DNA from: Nitrospirota bacterium
GTDB taxonomy: Bacteria > Nitrospirota > Thermodesulfovibrionia > Thermodesulfovibrionales > Dissulfurispiraceae
Direction of reading: 5' to 3'
NCBI GenBank assembly: GCA_016936655.1
Contig: JAFGXL010000015.1
Location: 186,001 to 250,000, forward strand
Length of the DNA stretch: 64,000 bases
Shown: positions 62,228-64,000 of the stretch, one piece after another
Numbering within the stretch: the first letter of the stretch is position 1
Layout of the letters: the number at the start of each line of letters is the position of its first letter
The notes under the pieces: generated by a model
Told to the model about the DNA's origin: nothing
Seen by the model: the letters and a program-made list of their open reading frames with translations, nothing else
Databases searched by the model: none
Program-made: the position numbers and the translations under genes

Positions 62228-63472
62228 CTATATTATGTGCTTGAAGTCCTCTGACTTTACAGGACCCAAAATAGCGAGGCTCATTTTGCCGGAGTTTAAA
62301 AGACGGGCTGCGAGATCCTTTGCGTGCTTGAGCTGCACTGACTCTATCTCTTTGATTATCTCTTTTACTGTGTAGTTGCGCTTGTAGTATATCTCCTGCC
62401 GCGCGATGCTCTGCATTCTGCTGCTTGTTGAGTCGAGGCCGAGTATCAGGTTGCCCCTGAGCTGATCCTTTGCCCTGCGGAGTTCCTCTTCTGTTATGGT
62501 GTCAGCAAAATTCTTCATCTCTTTGATTATCATCTCTGTAACAATGACAGCCTTCTTTTTGCCTGTGCCTGCATAGACAGCCCACATGCCTGCATCACAG
62601 TATGATGATGTATAGGAGTAGATGGAGTAGGCATATCCCTTCTTCTCCCTCACCTCCTGAAAGAGTCTTGAGCTTACGCTCGATCCGAGGATTGAGTTAA
62701 GAAGAGTTAAAGCATAGCGGTCATGGCTGGAGTATGGCACGCCCTCAACGCCGAGACATATGTGCGCCTCTGACAATTCTTTTGGTTTTATGATATTCAC
62801 ATTCCTGAAAGATGGTTGTCCGAATGTTTCGGGCTCAGAGCCTCTGGTCAGTTCGCCAAGGTGGCTGTTAAGCAGAGCCATAACCTTGTCAGGATCAAAG
62901 TTGCCTGCGCATGCTATTACTGTATCAGCAGTGCCATAATATTTTTTGCAGTGGTCAATCAGATCTTCTCTTTGAAATGTCTTAACGGTGTCTCGAGTGC
63001 CGAGTACAGGCTGTCCGAGATCGCGGTCGCCCCATATAGCCTTGCTGAATATGTCGTGGATATACTCATCAGGCGTATCCTCGACCATCTTTATCTCTTC
63101 CTTGATAACGCCCTTTTCCTTCTCGATCTCTTCCGGATCAAAGGTGGAGTGCAGAAACACATCAGAAAGCAGGTCTATGCCTTTTTCAACATATTCGTCC
63201 AGCACCTTAACATAAAAGGCTGTGTTTTCTCTTGATGTGAACGCATTCAGATCACCGCCGAGCGAGTCGATGTATATTGCTATGTCTGAAGGTGTGCGGG
63301 TATTTGTGCCCTTGAAGAACATATGCTCAAGAAAGTGAGAGATGCCGTTTTTGTCAGGCATCTCATTTCTGGAACCGACCCTTACCCATATACCGACTAT
63401 GACAGAGCGGAAATTCTTAATCTGCTCCATCACAACCGGTATGCCATTGTCGAGATATTTTTTGGTAAACAT
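62228..63472 (-). CDS. M16-family zinc protease (processing-peptidase-like), cytoplasmic
   Basis: 414 residues from ATG 63472, with GAGG 9 nt upstream; an ATG at 63487 overlaps that site. No signal peptide. His46 and His50 with Glu49 in HFLEHMFFKGT, distal Glu in EKGVIKEEIKMVEDTPDEY. GYAYSIYSYTS is the R/Y region. This is the subgroup usually encoded beside pnp, of unknown substrate (YmxG-like). It follows pnp by about 90 nt on the same strand. Confidence 0.93.
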   Translation of the reverse strand: MFTKKYLDNGIPVVMEQIKNFRSVIVGIWVRVGSRNEMPDKNGISHFLEHMFFKGTNTRTPSDIAIYIDSLGGDLNAFTSRENTAFYVKVLDEYVEKGIDLLSDVFLHSTFDPEEIEKEKGVIKEEIKMVEDTPDEYIHDIFSKAIWGDRDLGQPVLGTRDTVKTFQREDLIDHCKKYYGTADTVIACAGNFDPDKVMALLNSHLGELTRGSEPETFGQPSFRNVNIIKPKELSEAHICLGVEGVPYSSHDRYALTLLNSILGSSVSSRLFQEVREKKGYAYSIYSYTSSYCDAGMWAVYAGTGKKKAVIVTEMIIKEMKNFADTITEEELRRAKDQLRGNLILGLDSTSSRMQSIARQEIYYKRNYTVKEIIKEIESVQLKHAKDLAARLLNSGKMSLAILGPVKSEDFKHII

Positions 63473-63520
63473 TGACGCAGTCCTCATTAACTACAAACAG
63501 AAGTATCGGTTGTCATGCTG

Positions 63521-63543
63521 GGCCTGCCGTGGTTCAGCAGGCC
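63521..63543. other. hairpin between pnp and the M16 gene
   Basis: GGCCTGC (63521-63527) pairs with GCAGGCC (63537-63543), 9-nt loop. No T-run follows on the minus strand, so it is more likely an RNA processing or stability element than a terminator. Confidence 0.4.
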
Positions 63544-63559
63544 TTCGGTATCAGTTGCC

Positions 63560-64000
63560 CTATGGCTTCTGCTGCTCGCGCATGGCCTCTTTTCTGCTGA
63601 GTCTAACCCTTCCCTGATTGTCGATCTCGATCACCTTGACCAGGACCTCATCGTCCATATTGATCTCGTCTGTGACCTTTGCCAGCCTCTTTTCGGATAT
63701 CTGCGAAATATGCAGCAGGCCGTCAACACCGGGCATGATCTCCACAAAAGCGCCGAAATCAGCGATTCTCACAACCTTGCCGAGGTATATCTTGTTAAGC
63801 TCGGCTTCGGCTATGATGCCGTTGATTATGTCTATGGCCTTCTGCGCGGACTGCTCGTCTGATGATGCTATGTTGATGAGCCCGGAGTCGTCAATATCAA
63901 TCTTGACGCCGGTCTGCTCAATAATGCCTCTTATTACCTTGCCGCCTGAACCAATTACATCCCTGATCTTCTCCTGTTTGATCTTCATGGTGTAGATCCT
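63560..64000 (-). CDS. pnp: polyribonucleotide nucleotidyltransferase, C-terminal 147 codons (runs off window)
   Basis: The frame is open to the window edge and reads [26 protein letters not shown], the start of the KH domain. It is followed by the S1 RNA-binding domain ([29 protein letters not shown]) and a tail [14 protein letters not shown]. The two RNase PH domains lie beyond the window. PNPase degrades mRNA 3' to 5' with phosphate. The internal ATG at 63988 is not the real start. Confidence 0.95.
   Translation of the reverse strand, partial: RIYTMKIKQEKIRDVIGSGGKVIRGIIEQTGVKIDIDDSGLINIASSDEQSAQKAIDIINGIIAEAELNKIYLGKVVRIADFGAFVEIMPGVDGLLHISQISEKRLAKVTDEINMDDEVLVKVIEIDNQGRVRLSRKEAMREQQKP

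Overview
The window is a chromosomal segment of a Gram-negative, moderately AT-rich bacterium. The envelope is diderm: there is a lipoprotein, an AlgE-like outer-membrane porin, Lgt and secreted M16 peptidases. The gene mix (GlnE with adenylylatable GlnA and uridylylatable PII, an orphan KorD-like ferredoxin, tungstate/molybdate genes, EndoQ, MuiA-type and DUF523/DUF1722 proteins) and heavy use of AGA/AGG and ATA codons suggest Nitrospirota (Thermodesulfovibrionia-like) or a Desulfobacterota relative. That placement is inference; no rRNA is present.

Layout. 0-7.2 kb: edge of a TauE/SafE permease, then a run of exported proteins (MuiA-like, SHOCT, ankyrin, TPR, lipoprotein, two PsbP/DcrB-like paralogues). 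7.2-14.1 kb: malQ, a tiny Cys-rich ORF, then a PHO-box-preceded pstS-pstC-pstA-pstB-phoU operon. 14.1-20.8 kb: a large hybrid histidine kinase, two small proteins (one SspB-like), Tat-exported Fe-SOD, lgt, rhomboid. 20.8-25.9 kb: CIRCE-controlled groES-groEL, mltG-ispG, trmN6-like gene. 25.9-35.6 kb: dipeptide-type permeases, then a nitrogen locus (glnE, cheW, glnA, glnB, a glutamine amidotransferase, amt) interrupted by a 33-bp inverted-repeat element. 35.6-37.1 kb: an islet with HicAB and an orphan gene.

37.2-44.7 kb is the most interesting region. An operon of DUF364, an NMT1-like binding protein, permease, ATPase and AlgE-like porin converges on a modE-modA-modB-modC operon. Both promoters carry the same ModE-box-like operator, CGTTATTCCC-N5-TATATTAC, at the same place between -35 and -10. 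This ties the uncharacterised DUF364/ABC/porin operon to molybdenum or tungsten homeostasis. The modE leader also holds an attenuator-like terminator that includes the modE Shine-Dalgarno and overlaps a possible leaderless 42-codon ORF. A further TupA-like tungstate-binding protein without a signal peptide lies at 57 kb.

44.7-64 kb: housekeeping and repair genes (methyltransferase, DUF523/DUF1722, nitroreductase, PIF1 helicase with a WYL-like tail, EndoQ, ParA, tRNA-Ala(CGC), ferritin-like protein, aroD, an active/inactive M16 peptidase pair, KorD-like ferredoxin, msrA/msrB, aqpZ, a truncated BRO antirepressor, recN, a third M16 peptidase, and the 3' end of pnp). Several genes (malQ, mltG, dppB, endoQ) have their -10 element immediately upstream of the start codon and no Shine-Dalgarno, suggesting leaderless mRNAs.
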